This document shows positions 1 through 25,574 of a stretch of 64,000 nucleotides of DNA, in pieces. Source of the DNA: Cristatella mucedo. Its lineage: Eukaryota; Bryozoa; Phylactolaemata; Cristatellidae. The position numbers were made by a program, and so were the translations under genes. Below the pieces are notes generated by a model. The model saw only the letters and a program-made list of their open reading frames with translations, was not told the DNA's origin and ran no database searches. Numbering within the stretch: the stretch's first letter is position 1; each line of letters opens with the position of its first letter. The stretch is taken from positions 188,001 through 252,000 of the forward strand of contig WPIO01000158.1 in NCBI GenBank assembly GCA_009760855.2, read 5' to 3'.

Positions 1-570
1 CATACGATGCTATGTGGATTGCTGTGCCTCATTTGGCCCGGCTTTTTGAATCTCTCTCTGGATACGCTTGTTGACCTCGGGGGGGGGGTGTGCTCCCTGT
101 AGTGCTATTATACTGAGTGCAGTACACCTGCTATCACAGCCCGGAGGAGAGCCATGGGGCCGATGCAAAAGTTTGGCCGACAGTTAGGCTCGCCTAGCCC
201 ACGTCATTAGCTGCCAGAGGACACCGCGGCTGCTGCCACAATGTGATATGTTCGTATGCGCTGGCATGCAAAGCGCACGCACACGTCGGCGTGTAGCTGC
301 CCTCAGCCTCTCTTGCTCCATCTTGACTCGTGCCTATTCTTTTAACAAACCCATTTATCGTCGTGCAGACTTGGTTTAATTCCTACGAGTGTGTACTTGG
401 TATAGCCAGTGCTTGCTTCGAGCACGTGTGCTCCATGTCCACGTCTTTGCAATCTTGTGCGCCGTAGGTTCGCCTTCATTTAGTTGCTTTAGTGCCGGCT
501 CTTGCTTTGGCTATCGGCTGCTTTGTTGGTTCTTTGCAAGTTGTCAATACTTGATACTACTGTGTCCTAG
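1..570. other. Non-coding stretch, left edge
   Basis: No exon is recognised here. It probably lies in an intron of the cytospin gene, whose 5' part is off the left edge. A short poly-G run is present near position 80. Confidence 0.4.
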
Positions 571-762
571 GTGAGCTGTGATGGCACACTAGGTAAGGCG
601 GTTGCTTTCACGACCTCGGTCCCGAGGTCGTGGGTTCGATTCCTGCGGTGAGCGATTCTTTATCGCCACTGCAAGTGGTGGTGATAGCCGTAAAGGCTCT
701 TCTGTCGCTATACAAAAAGAGGCTGTTTAATCAGCTAGGATTTTTTTTAATTTTTTTAGATC
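571..762 (+). mobile_element. SINE family B, copy 1 (tRNA-headed)
   Basis: The head carries a perfect RNA polymerase III B box, GGTTCGATTCC, at 633-643, after a tRNA-like stretch with a self-complementary 'gacctcggtcccgaggtc'. The body holds the family signature 'ccactgcaagtggtggt', itself a small hairpin, then 'gaggctgtttaatcagct' and a T-rich tail. The same order of blocks recurs at 19455, 29041, 36921, 52088 and 54550. It is a retroposon, not a tRNA gene, because it has no acceptor stem and continues far past the B box. Confidence 0.75.
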
Positions 763-1311
763 GAAGCTGCTGTGTTAACTAACAGTCGTTGACCCCTTGG
801 GCCGCCCTGGAAACCAGCTGATGGGGGTCGCGGGTCCTGGACGCTGGGATTGCCTTGTTTTACTCGAGCTCGCGATAAGTGCACTTTCGATGCCTCTCTA
901 ACTTTACTGTAACTAAGCCGTATCTTGTTCAGCCACTGGGCCTCGACACCACTTGATGTTAGCCAGTCACCTCAAGGTGCCTCAAAAAAAATAAATATTA
1001 ATAATTGTAATGTGTTTATATAGTGCCCTCAGATTCAGATAACTTAACCTCTTTCTAGGCACTGTACGTATGTATGCTTTAAAGGAAGAGTGACTGTGCT
1101 GTTACCCCATCAAATGCTGCGAGGTGCACGTGCATTGTTTTAGCTTCTTTTTAAATTACGTCAGGTCAGTGGGTGTCGTGACGTCAGTCAGTCGGTGGTT
1201 GGGTGGGTGGGGGCGAGTTCCAGGCTCTTGAGAGCGCGAGAGCGCAGCAGCGAACGTGTACGAGCGAGCGAGCTCACGCGTTGCCCCGCCGTCGTTGCCC
1301 CGCCGCTGCAG
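763..1311. other. Non-coding, intron side of cytospin exon
   Basis: No coding signal is recognised. The last stretch before 1312 is GC-rich and ends in the splice acceptor 'cgccgctgcag'. Long antisense frames over 1156-1995 are shadows of the GC-rich coding exon. Confidence 0.4.
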
Positions 1312-1719
1312 GAGCTGAGACTGCTTCGCGAGGACGACAAGGCGTGCGTCATCTCGGAGCTCGAGTTCAAGTGCGAGCGCTCGAGCGCCGAGAGCGCTGC
1401 TCTGCGCTCGGCGTGCGAGCAGCTGCGTGCCGATCTGGACGAGTCGCGCAAGGAGGCCGCTCGCCAGCTCGAAGAGGCGCGCACCAGTCGGCTCTCCGTC
1501 AGCGACCTGCAGGCCGAGCTGAAGGGCGCCAAGCATCGCTACGTCGAGTTCGAGAAGGAGATGAAGGCGCTCTCGCAGCGGCACGAGGAGGAGGCGAGCG
1601 AGTGGCGCCAGTTCCAGGCCGACCTGCAGATGGCCGTGGTGATTGCCAACTCCATCAAGACCGACGCCGAGGAGGGCGAGAGTCGCGTCAAGGAGGAGAA
1701 CAAGAAGCTGAAGCTGCAG
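1312..1719 (+). CDS. SPECC1L: Cytospin exon a (coiled coil)
   Basis: Starts after acceptor 'gccgctgcag' and encodes a heptad-rich helix from ELRLLREDD to ENKKLKLQ, including [16 protein letters not shown] and WRQFQADLQ. The donor is CAG|GTGCTC at 1720; an alternative, CGC|GTGATC at 1741, adds seven residues. Confidence 0.85.
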
Positions 1720-4700
1720 GTGCTCGCCGCCAGCGATCGCGTGATCGAGATTCGTGGTCCAGTGTGGGCCTCGCTCGCACTTGAGTTCGAGCTTCGTTCG
1801 ATGCACACCATATGCAGCTCGAGGTGTGGCTCGCCTTTTGACCGTCTGAGCTTTCGCGAACACTTTTGCCTTGTCGCCTCTTTGCCGAGCTGGTTTGGTC
1901 CAGCGGTTAAGGTGCTCTCGCCCCGACCAAGGTCGTGGCTGAGGTCGTGGGCTCGAGCCCCCGAGGCATATGTGAAGCGTGTCAATAGAGATCAAGTTCT
2001 CTTGGGGCGCTATACAAATGAATTTTTTTCCGTGTCGCTAGATTGACGACAGTCAGAAGCAGATGCAGCAACTTCAGCAGGAGCTCGATCGGGTCAAGTG
2101 GCAAAAAGCAGGAGCAGCTGCCGGCTCCGGGAGCAGCAGCAGCAGCACTGCCTCCGCCGGCAGCACACTGGCAGGCGGTGGCAGCAGCGCCAGTAACTCG
2201 AGCCTCGGCAGCAGCAGCTTGCTGCCGCCGACCTCGCTCGCCACCGACGTCAAGGGCCGGGTATACCCGGGTTCACTCGACGGCACCGCTGCGCCTGCAT
2301 CGACGGTTGCGCCAGGTATGGCGAGATCCAGGCAGCTGAGCTGACTCGACCCGCTCTTGGCAGCCGCATCGTTGATGCTCATAGCGGCAGTGGCGGCTGT
2401 TTCCGTGCGTCGCCGTGCCGCCACTGCTGCCCCGCCGGCTACCGGCTTTGCGTTCTCGTGGTTGCAGCAATGAGACGCCTTGCGGAAATGAAAGCAGCGA
2501 GCCAGAATTCGTCCGTGAAGTCGCTCATCAAAAACCTCGAAGCCAGCCAGAGTGCTGTCGGACTTGCCGCAGCCGATGACGGCGCCTCTCCGCTGGCCGC
2601 GCGGCGCAGCGTGTCCTCGGTGGAGAGCAGCGGCAGCAATTCTCCCGTCTCGTCGATGGCAATGTTGCCAGGCAGTCCTGCTGCCCTTTCCGCTGCTTCC
2701 GTCGCAATTTGCGCGGGCGCCGCTGCGACAAAATCGAGTGCAGCTGCCGCCGCTCAGCCGTCAGCCTCGGCGGCAGCAGCAGCGGTCTCATTGCCGCTGC
2801 TGGAACTGCAGCAGCCGTCGAGGCGTAGCCCCGAGAGGCGCGCGAGCGCGCCACCGCCACCGCCGCCGCCGCTCGCCGGCGAGGTCCAGCTGAAGTCGGC
2901 TCTAAAGAAGCACGCGGCGTCCAGCGACGGTCCGGACAGGAAGCTGAGGCAGCAGAGCTCCTTTTCCTACGAGAAAGGCAGCTCGCCTGTCGTCGAGTCA
3001 GACGGCAAGCTGCCGCTGCTGTCGTCGCGTGTCAGGTGCGAGTCGGTTCTGCCAGCTCTGCCGAAGCGCAACGCGCTCCGGCGTCAATTGGCACTCGGCG
3101 GAAGCGGTTTAGTTCTCCTAGGCCTGGCCTCGATTTAGTTCTCCTAGGCAGCATTAATTATTAGTGACCGCACGATCGCTGCTGCAGACTGTAGCATTTC
3201 CGGTCGTCAGAATACCATCTCGTTATTTTGCTGCCTAGCGACACAGGGGAGAGGGGAACTACTTTCACACGAGTCGGAGCGCAGTTTGAAGCTGAGCTCT
3301 TGTGAGCTCACTTGAGAGTATCAACTGCTGCCGCAGGACGAGTCGAGAGCGTGGCGACCGCTGCAGGACTGCTGTGCACCTCCGGCAAGTTTGTCTGCAC
3401 TTTACCTTGCAGTGAATCAGACAAGTCTGCTGAAGGCAAGAAGGACGGCAGTCTTGCCAAGGATCCGCTAGCCAATCTGGTCAAGCAGACTGGGGGCTCA
3501 AAGCGTAATGCACTGCTCAAGTGGTGTCAGCAGAGGACCGTCGGATATAGGAGCGTCGATGTGACCAACTTCAGCAGCAGCTGGAATGACGGCCTCGCCT
3601 TTTGCGCACTACTGCATGGCTACATGCCTGACAAGATACCGTACGATGACCTAGTCAATTGCCACGACAAAGTACGTGAATCCTATCTGTCGCCTTTAGT
3701 ATCCGACTATTGTCGATGGAGTGCGCGTAGGAATGAATGTGACCAGCGGAGCCCGATCGTCTTTTTTTATTTTCGTGCTTTGATCCCGTGCGGTGCATCC
3801 TAAAGGAAGTTCTGCTGTTAGAATAGAATGTTGTTCGTTCTTGGCCGTGTTTGCATAGCACGTTGTAACGACATGCTCGGATCCGACTTTCTTTAGCGGT
3901 TTTTCTGTTGTGGTGGGCGCTTGTGTCAGTGCTCCTTGTGCTGCGCTAAACATCGAATGGCGGCTTTTCGAAGTTTCTGTATTGTGCTGTTCTGCCTGTG
4001 TGACAGCCGGATTTTGCACTCATCCGTCCTTCATTCGTTGCTGATTCGCGTAGAATTACACAACGACGTCGATTACACAACGACATCTCCTCTCCGACTG
4101 TGGCACACCCTTTCCAGCCGTCCTTGAGTTGCTACTTACATGCTTCTCACTTTCTCTTTGTCGATTGAATTGAAGTGAAGTGAATTTGAGAATAAGTCTG
4201 TCGACTACTGTGTGCGCACCTGCCGAAAGCCTCTTAGGCTGTGTGTGCAAAATAGAAAACTCCTGCGTAACATTCCGACTTGATCCTTGTGCTGCTGCTC
4301 ACAAAGATGCTCACAAAGATCTCAAAGATGCTCACGCAGGCAAGGCGACGACTCACTGTTAGCCAACAGCTGTTCCCCGAAAGGCTTTCAGTTCCTGTGA
4401 AAGCAGTGAGTGTCAAGCTAGGCTGGCTATACTGGGCAGGGCAGGTTGTGTCAGTGAAAGGTCCTTGAGGCACTTATTGTATTAGGGTCCTGGGCCGAAT
4501 CAGTTGGACTTGAACCGCTCCTGTCCTACAAGGCCATGCTAAATCTCAAGCAGCTGTCACTCATTCCAAGAAAAGGAGCTAATTCGTTTGTGAAGTGCTA
4601 GTGACATGCCCTTATCGAACTGGCTGCTCCCATCAACGAATTATATAGCAGCTATATCTACCGTCCGATGCAGCCGGCTGAAGAATAGTGAGCATATCGT

Positions 4701-6511
4701 TGGAATCTCCTACGCTCGAATACAAAGTTCTGAAAATGTGAATTCAAAAAAGGCACTGGTTTAAGTTAAATTGGTCGACTTGTATTAGCATTCCTTCTAG
4801 TGTGGCGCTCTTAGAGCCCTGCTCGTTGGTAGCCACATTATGTGGAGATAATTTCCAGTGCTAGGTGGTTACTGCCTGGGTTGCTAGGGACGATCCTAGC
4901 TGCATGGACCTCGGTAATACGGCTATTCCGGTTCGCATAAATACCTAGTGACACGAGTCGAGGTAGAGCTCTCTTTGAACTCACTCTGCGACTTTCTCTA
5001 ATAGGACATGACTCAATACTGTACACCGGCTAGGGAATCAGCACTAAATTTCATTCACGGGACACATATTTTAAAATAATTCCAGTTTTCAATTATATTT
5101 TCGATTTCAACCGAGGCGCTACATTTTGCCATTGCATTTATATTTGCGAATTGTGCAGAACCTCTTCCCACTGGTCAGTGCCGGCCAGTGAGTCTCCAAT
5201 TAGTACCGTTTACGTGACTACTTTCAAAATTATGCGGCTAATTTAGAATGGCTTATCTCAAATTTTGACTGCAAACTAGTCGTCCAAAACACTGCAAAGA
5301 TAGCTTTAAGTCTTCAATAACGTTGAAGTACAGGTTATTGCCGGATTTGAACCGCCAATGACCACGTGGGACAATTTGGGAAAGTGCATAGAAGCTTGGA
5401 ATGGCTGCTTCTTCCGATAACTTTTTTTGCCGATGGGTAGACACTGGTAGAATATATTTTTAAACGTCAGCTGCAAAATGATCTGCGCTAATGCTCCTTC
5501 GGATAGCATAAGTTAGAAAAAAACAGTAAGAATAATGTTCTGTGTATGTTTTTCAAGTATGTTGGCAGTGCTTAGAAAAGTGACACTACACTGTGTGCAG
5601 TTTCTTTTTCTTAGTTCCGTTAGTGCAACCACATTAGGAGGATTCGTCCCCTGGTGTTCGTATTAGCCAGTGAGCAGCCATACTTTCAAGATGTGGTGTA
5701 TACCTATATGGTTCTAGTGATTACTCAGCGGTACGCTCATCACAGCGACTCTACTTCGTTATTAGGTAACTGTTACCCAGCAACACTTGATTAACTGTTC
5801 TTTGTAGAAAAGGAACTTCACCGTGGCATTTCAGGCTGCTGAAAGTGTCGGCATTTATTCATCACTGGTAAGCATGGTCGTGGTACAGTGCTTTAGTTTT
5901 GCAATGAGAAACCAACTGTTTTGAGCCATGTTACATGATCACACCACGTTTTGATAACACAACATCCGAACTATTGCTCAATCAACAACCTCGTTCTATT
6001 ATGCTGGGAAGCTTAGTTATGATTATTGTTTACTAGGAGTCTATCCGTAGGCATGAGGCCGATGTTAGAAGATTTAAGCTAATAGCCTACAATGCTCAGA
6101 TTGAACAGAGTGCTGGTTGTCTGTAACCCAATTTCTCGCCGGAAGAACACTTCTTTCTTCTTACTCTTTAGGGTTCGGGTCATGCATTTGCAAAATTGAT
6201 ATATCTGTGTAAATGCATGTGAAATAGGCAAGCTCTTGCTTTGCCATTTGCATAGTGCGAATGGCAGGCACTAGGGCTATGCAGCAGTTAGCAGTCCAAT
6301 GTGGTACAGAGCGTGCAGTGTCTGCGAAACTGCATGCAAAGCCATCACGTAGCTGTCTGTTCATGACCTCATTGGTGTGTTTTCTGTGCCTTCTTTTTAG
6401 AACGTCAGTGATATGGTGTGCATGGAAAGACCGGATTGGCAGTCTGTGATGCTTTATGTCACCGACATATTCAAGCACTTCGAGTTTGATGGTACGTCCA
6501 TTGTGTCGTGA
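1312..6511 (+). CDS. SPECC1L: Cytospin (SPECC1/SPECC1L-like), 3' part of gene
   Basis: Cytospins are coiled-coil proteins that link actin and microtubules and act in adhesion and cell shape. Six exons are supported: 1312-1719, 2042-2315, 2468-3035, 3413-3671, 5808-5867 and 6401-6511. They join in one frame for about 560 codons. Order in the protein: acidic coiled coil with the family signature WRQFQADLQ, a second short coiled coil with a GRVY motif, a low-complexity Ser/Ala linker containing [13 protein letters not shown], then a calponin-homology domain ([61 protein letters not shown]). The frame stops at 6509-6511 a few residues after the domain, as in vertebrate cytospins. The N-terminal half lies outside the window. 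The first donor is uncertain (1719, or 1740 with a weaker site); both keep the frame. Family membership is secure. Whether it is the SPECC1 or SPECC1L type cannot be decided; invertebrates often have one copy. Confidence 0.92.
1887..2030 (+). mobile_element. SINE family A, copy 1
   Basis: tRNA-like head from 'gagctggtttggtccagcgg' with a B-box-like 'gggctcgagccc', then the tail hairpin 'agagatcaagttctctt' and 'ggcgctatacaaatgaa'. It fills most of the short intron and ends about 12 bases before the next acceptor. Confidence 0.85.
2042..2315 (+). CDS. SPECC1L: Cytospin exon b (coiled coil and Ser-rich linker)
   Basis: Acceptor 'gtgtcgctag', donor CCAG|GTATGG. Encodes [18 protein letters not shown], a serine/glycine stretch and a GRVY motif that matches the position of GRVYNYM in vertebrate cytospins as I recall it. 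Ends in phase 1. Confidence 0.75.
2468..3035 (+). CDS. SPECC1L: Cytospin exon c (low-complexity linker)
   Basis: Acceptor 'cgtggttgcag', donor GTCAG|GTGCGAGT. Opens with [20 protein letters not shown], resembling the conserved linker before the CH domain, then becomes Ala/Ser/Pro-rich with many GCN and AGC repeats. Such linkers vary in length between species. Ends in phase 2. Confidence 0.75.
3413..3671 (+). CDS. SPECC1L: Cytospin exon d (CH domain, first part)
   Basis: Acceptor 'tttaccttgcag', donor ACAAA|GTACGT. Encodes [20 protein letters not shown] and [20 protein letters not shown], the actin-binding half of a type 3 CH domain. Phase 2 in, phase 0 out. Confidence 0.93.
4058..4280 (+). 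mobile_element. LINE family B relic, 3' part
   Basis: Diverged copy of the 3' region seen at 38270 and 42225: 'ctgtggcacaccctttccag', 'gaaagcctcttaggctgtg', 'aaaactcctgcgtaac'. It lies inside the CH-domain intron and is too decayed to code. Confidence 0.6.
5808..5867 (+). CDS. SPECC1L: Cytospin exon e (CH domain, middle)
   Basis: A 60-base exon, acceptor 'ttctttgtag', donor CACTG|GTAAGC. Encodes [20 protein letters not shown], the exact continuation of the CH domain. Confidence 0.92.
6401..6511 (+). CDS. SPECC1L: Cytospin last coding exon (CH domain end)
   Basis: Acceptor 'ttctttttag'. Encodes [20 protein letters not shown] and then FDGTSIVS before a TGA at 6509-6511. A GTACGT follows the GAT-G at 6492, so a further spliced tail is formally possible. 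Vertebrate cytospins end at the same point, so I prefer the stop. Confidence 0.88.
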   Translation, partial: NVSDMVCMERPDWQSVMLYVTDIFKHFEFDGTSIVS

Positions 6512-8875
6512 CTCGCCTCCCCCCTCCCCCCCCAGCTTTCCGCATGCAGTTTCATATCTATGCCCCTCACCAGCATTGTGTTCTTGTGACTGAGGCTGAT
6601 TCAGCAAGATGGCCACGCTCGACGAAATCTGCTGCTAACAAAGATCTTTGCCGATGCAATGGTGAATAAGCTTTTACATTCTTGCAGGGCTTGTTACAGA
6701 TATTGTGCCGTGCAGCTGATATGTATAACCGAAATCTACACGATGCATCTACAAATCATACTTGGTAGAGCACAATTCAGTCTAGCTTGCAAGGTCGTCT
6801 AGTCCAGAAGATATGTCGGTCTGGCAGGTTCGATTGTCATACGAAGGCCTTTTTTGGAGGTCACTATATACTGATGACATGATTACCCACATTTATGTGC
6901 GACGTTTATTTTCATCAGTTGGATTGTCATTGAATCAGCTCCCAAGTATCATTCCTGTTTATTCATCATTCAAGCTACTGATGCTGTAGTTGCAGCTGGT
7001 GCACTAGCACTGCATCGATAGGAAATATTTGTCAAGTTACCGTTCTGCGATCCATCGAGCAATTATAGCGTCAACCATATCCTTTATGTATTAACCACTG
7101 TCAAATTCATTAAAATAGCCACTGCTTCGTATAGCTTCCAAATGTTTCGTCAGAGTAGCAAGTCATCTGCAGGTAGCGTCGGTCTAGATACACGGTCGTC
7201 CTTCACACCATAAGAGGCCAAGCTTCGACAGAATAGGTGTCGTGACTCTTTTGAACATGTGACAACCGGCCATACTCGTGTATAATTTGCATTACATGAA
7301 GCATAATCGCCAATAATTAATGGATAGGCTTGCAAACACTATTACTGCTTCCTTTTGATACAGCAGTAACAGGAAGTGGAGCACCTATTTTTCACTCAAA
7401 TGACCTAAGAATTCCAGAGAGCACGTATTAAAAAGCTAGAAGAGGTGCAAGTGGTGCTGCCCTCTTTGCATCATTAAGCGAAACAACTTGGAAAATGGAT
7501 TGTAATCTTTGATTGCACTGATTTGTTGCAAACGATTATGGGCGAAGGCCGGGAGTCCTGAATAAAGGGAATAGCATCAATAAAGAGACCCACATTGTCA
7601 CACTAGCACTTTAACTAGCATGCCTGTAGCCTGTCATGCCCCTTGTCTGAAGCTGGCCCTGATGGTTGGCAATTTTCCTCAACTGAAAGCAGGCCTGCCG
7701 TACAGTGGAGGCAATGTGCTCATCCAAATGACCATTCGTTTTTGGAATGGCATGCCGAGATTACGGGCGTACATTACTGGTGATGATAGATGAACCAATC
7801 TCGAGGGTGAGGTCTTCCAACTTTAGGGTGACACTAACCTTGCCCTAAACTATCAGGTTGGTATTATCTTCGTTTACCTTGAGAAAGTTGTGGTAATACC
7901 AAGTGCGAATGTCTGCAGTGCAGGCTACAAGGATGGTAAGTGAGTCGGAGTAAGGCTGAGAAGGGTCAAAGGCCAGATAGCGACGTACCCGGTTATTTTG
8001 GCAGTCATTTCTTCACTCTAACTACAGCAGTAGCTTCAGTTCTGCTGGCCGGAGCACATACAGGAAGCCTGCACAGTGGAACAGCATCCGGCCGTGCTTG
8101 TGGGTGTACCAACAGAAGTTGGGAGCAGCAGTGGGCTCAGTCAAGCCCAAGTACAAAAAAACGTAAGCTGCCCCTTGCAAGACTTGGAAAAACCAGCTAC
8201 ATATACAAAATTAAACCGAGTCTAGTAAATAATATAGCCTGAGATGCGTCATATTACTTGGTGAGCTAAACGAATTAGGTAGGGACAGACAAGGTTTCGG
8301 GTAGGGTCAAGCAAGGCATACTAGAACATCGAGACTGCTAAAAACGTCAAATCACACACAAGGACACCCATCAATCACTATGTACCTAAAATTACCTATA
8401 GGTACCTTAAAAACCAATGACTAAAACTACACGGTTTGCTTGACTATAACAGTGAAGTGGGTTACTTGCTTAATTATGCTCCACGAAGCTAGGGAATGAG
8501 ATCGTTGCTGCCCAGCCGACGTGTAGACAAAGCTCTTAGTTACCCACAAAGGATGCCTTCTTATCGGTTTCCTTGCAGTATAAGGAGTCAGTTCTCACTG
8601 GCGTATCTCCCTGCGCTGCCAGTCATTGACCCGATCGAATAACCTGTTTCTGGCCCTTTGAAGAACTTGACTAAAATGTAGTTTGAGCTAAAACAGTTTT
8701 TCACTTGCATTCCAAGTTATCCAATAGTGTTACTAACCGGTCACTTCGAAGTACTTTGCAGATGGATAGGCCCACCCACATACTGGACATACACTGGCAT
8801 TAGACATTCATTACATTACAACAATGGCTAAATTCAAGAACTTATACAACAAATATTCTTGATCAAATATGAAAA
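6512..8875. other. Convergent intergenic region
   Basis: Holds the presumed 3' UTRs of cytospin (rightward) and Rab18 (leftward). No further exon or transposon is recognised with confidence. The open frame at 7940-8242 has no recognisable domain. Confidence 0.4.
7561..7584 (+). terminator. Candidate poly(A) signals of cytospin
   Basis: Two AATAAA hexamers at 7561-7566 and 7579-7584, about 1.05 kb after the cytospin stop. Position is plausible for a 3' UTR end; nothing else proves use. Confidence 0.35.
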
Positions 8876-8881
8876 TTTATT
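8876..8881 (-). terminator. Candidate poly(A) signal of Rab18
   Basis: The plus strand reads tttatt, i.e. AATAAA on the minus strand, about 0.6 kb after the Rab18 stop. Confidence 0.3.
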
Positions 8882-9496
8882 TGAACAATACAGTTACACC
8901 CATGTAGGCTTGCATTAGGAAACCTGCTGCAAGCCCCATCAAATACTGCATTTACGGCAGTCAATGATTACTTTAATAATTCCATATCGACACAAAACAA
9001 ATATCGAGAATCACTCAAGTAACATTTTACATATAAGATAATGCATTGAATATTAGAATCTGGTTTCTACAATATCGCTACATAACAAGGCATCTTCATC
9101 ATATAAATATATCAAGTGCCTATGCTTTACACTGATTTAATGCCTGCCGAGTAAGCTCAAACCACACCAAGCGATATGGTGTATGATTATAGGGCTTGAC
9201 AGTAAGTTGCATATGGCACATTAGGGAGAGACCAACAAGCATGCTTCGTAAAGCAGCTACACATCTCGTATTCTGCTTCAAAAACCCCGTGATATGAGAT
9301 GGCTCACAACTGCACTTGCCATAGATCGATCATACAACAATGTCTAGGCAAGCATCCCCTAGACTGGCCTCACTTGACCCGTACAGCAAACTAAACAGTA
9401 AAAACACTCTTTCCGGCTGTGAAAGTGCACAAGAAGTCCATTGCTACCAGATGGTACTGCCACTTGGCCGACGGGTATTCAGACACGAGCAATTCG

Positions 9497-23287
<13,791 letters not shown>

Positions 23288-23734
23288 TTGTTGTGCAAGA
23301 GATTCATACGAGAACGACGAGTTGCTCACGTCACTAGCATCGACACCAAGAAGTACGCAAACAGAACGGAAGTCGCGTCACCTTAACACCTCGGGAATGG
23401 AACAGCTGTACTGATCAGTGGCCGACCTTGAAACCTAGGCATCAGCGACCACTCGACGAGAGACCCTAATAAAAGCATTTGTAAAGCGACCCAGAAAACC
23501 TAATCTCTTTCATGGCACTCAAGCAGAAAAATTGTTTAGGAAAACCGCTTTCGAAATATAAAACCAAAGTCGTCAAAGAGAACATCCGCGTCGGGTGCGC
23601 GTTCCAATGGTCCACGCCTGTCTTACCAATTATACCACTTAGTATCATCTTATAACACATTAAAGGCCCCTAAGAAAATTATGCGGTCATTTTAGTTCAA
23701 TTTAAGAAGCTTTTATCTCCCTTAGTTTAAGGAA
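23288..23734. other. Upstream side of Rab18
   Basis: Presumed 5' UTR and promoter side of Rab18 on the minus strand. No TATA box or clear CpG island is seen. An upstream 5' UTR exon cannot be excluded. Confidence 0.3.
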
Positions 23735-24443
23735 GGTGGCTTATGTGACATCCCGTCTCGACTTCTGCAACTCACTGCTTACTGGCCTACCAGCATGTGC
23801 GATCAGGCGATTGCAGCTGGTGCAAAACTCCGCAGCTAGGCTTGTCTGTCGTGAGCGTCGCAGTTGCCACATTACTCCACTTCTCGTCGACCTACACTGG
23901 CTACCATTCAAGCAACAGATTGACTTCAAGGTTTTGTCTCTCACTTTTAGCTCACTTCATTCTTTGGCTCCAGCCTATCTCTCAGATATACTCCCCCATC
24001 AGGCCAAGCATCGTACCACCCGCTTTTTGGAATCCAACTGTCTACAGATACCTCGTACAAACCTCAAATCCTTTGGAGACCGTGCATTTAGTTCGTATGC
24101 TCCCAAAGCCTGGAACTCCCTCCCGACCTGCGTCAGAACATCCCCTGACCTGACCACATTTAAAAAGAACTTAAAAACACCTATTTAGGACAGAATTTAG
24201 TGGGTCCCTGTGATTCGTCCTTGATGTGCTTATGCGTGCTGACACTGTGCATGCTGCCACTAACCACATTTGCATGCTGACCCTGTGCATGTCACCCCTA
24301 ACCATATTATTCATTTTGTTTGTTTATCAAGCATGATATTACTCACAATTCAATTGCATTTCCCTTTGCAGCAAATGTAAAGCGCCTAGAGAGAGATTGA
24401 GTTCTCTGAGGGCGCTTTATCAAGTTTATTATTATTATTATTA
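23735..24443 (+). mobile_element. LINE family A, well-preserved 3' end
   Basis: A 150-codon open frame (23736-24188) encodes the RT C-terminal region: DFCNSLLTGLPACAIRRLQL, QNSAARLVCRERRSCHITPL, FGDRAFSSYAPKAWNSLP, RTSPDLTTFKKNLKT. It is followed by a 3' UTR and the hairpin tail 'aagcgcctagagagagattg' ... 'agttctctgagggcgcttta', then ATT repeats. Nearly the same as 61410-62110, so the family was active fairly recently. 5'-truncated, not autonomous. Confidence 0.92.
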
Positions 24444-24865
24444 TATAATTTACTTTGTTAGTCAACCTGTCTGTCAGGCACCATTGCTGCTTTTGAGGGT
24501 AGACGTTTTGTTTAGTGAAACTAGTGCCGTCATTCACGAAATGTTTGCCTGAAGGAAGGAATTCATGAATAATCTATCTAATCCGCACTATAAAATCCCG
24601 AATTATTTGGCAATGTACAAATAGTCCATATAGACACGTTTTGCCGAAAATAACCTCGAACACCCGCAAAATATTCCTATAATTCAACTGAGCTTAAACA
24701 TGGACTATCAATAATTTTTCATTCACTAGAGATCAATTAATTATTGAATTATAACTGCCATCGTAGAAAAATACGGGCATCGGGGCTAAGTGCTGCTCGG
24801 AAGAGCAAAAACGAGTAGGATCTTGGAGGAAAGGAGCAGATGTAGTGTAGCAGCGGTCAGGGAAT

Positions 24866-25460
24866 AATAATAATATATGTACATAGCGCCATCAAACCAA
24901 GTCTCTTTTTAATCACTTTACATTTGCTGCAAAGGAAGCGTGATCGAATCAGAGGCGAAGCCAGGAGGTGGCAGGGGTGGCAGCTGCCACCCTTGGTCTG
25001 GTAGGTGGGAGCCGAGTCTGACATCCGGTTTGGCGGCAAGCGGCCATGGCATATCCGACTGGCCATTTCGGGGTCACTACGGCCAATTTTTCCGCTTGCC
25101 GCAGGCGCTGGGAGGACTGCCTCACACCCCTTTTACAGGGGGCACCGGCCCTAGACCCCCGTGCCCCCCCCCCCGTGCTCCAATCCTAGCTTGCCTCTTA
25201 ATCAAATGGTCAGAGGTAGCATGTTCAATGACAACAAGCTTAACACGATTATTTGGGATATGCACAGGGTCAGCCTGCAAATATGGTTAGCGGCAGCATG
25301 CACAGTGTCAGCACGAAGAAGCACACAAAGAACGAATCACGGGACTCACTAAATGCTGTGATAAATAGATGCAGTTTAGCTTCTTTATGAATGTCAAGTC
25401 ATGCGATGTCGCGACGCCAGTCGGAAGTGACTTCCCGCCTTTGTCTAGCACATGAAAATA
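24866..25460 (-). mobile_element. LINE family A relic with foreign insert
   Basis: Minus-strand tail at 24866-24955 ('tttacatttgctgcaaagga'), interrupted at about 24957-25190, then the LINE 3' UTR resumes ('agaggtagcatgttcaatga', 'agcatgcacagtgtcagcac') into the RT end. Confidence 0.8.
24957..25190. mobile_element. Unclassified GC-rich insert in LINE A
   Basis: About 235 bp starting near 'gaggcgaagccaggaggtgg' and ending in a poly-C run with 'ccgtgctcc'. It splits LINE sequence that is continuous in other copies (for example 27968-28300). No inverted ends or coding region are clear. Confidence 0.5.
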
Positions 25461-25574
25461 AAGGCACGGTCTCACGGATTTGAGGCTCAACCTGGTAAAG
25501 AGCAGGTTAGCATAGTAGCCGAGGCTCGCTCATTTCAGAGCCTCTGTATTCAGACGCATGAGCGGGGAGACAGC

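Noticed and set aside
633-643. Possible true tRNA gene from the perfect B box
   Set aside because: No acceptor stem or closed cloverleaf, and the flanks recur as a SINE elsewhere in the window.
1156-1995. Long antisense and alternative frames over the first cytospin exon
   Set aside because: They arise from GC-rich, low-stop coding sequence; only the plus frame with WRQFQADLQ matches a family and has splice sites.
7940-8242. Rab18 last exon or separate small gene at 7940-8242
   Set aside because: The true Rab18 last exon is at 9607-9497 with a clear CSVI end; this region has no family match in any frame.
23741-23944. Antisense frame over LINE A, also at 61326-61616
   Set aside because: Shadow of the sense LINE frame; the repeated occurrence reflects the repeat, not a gene family.
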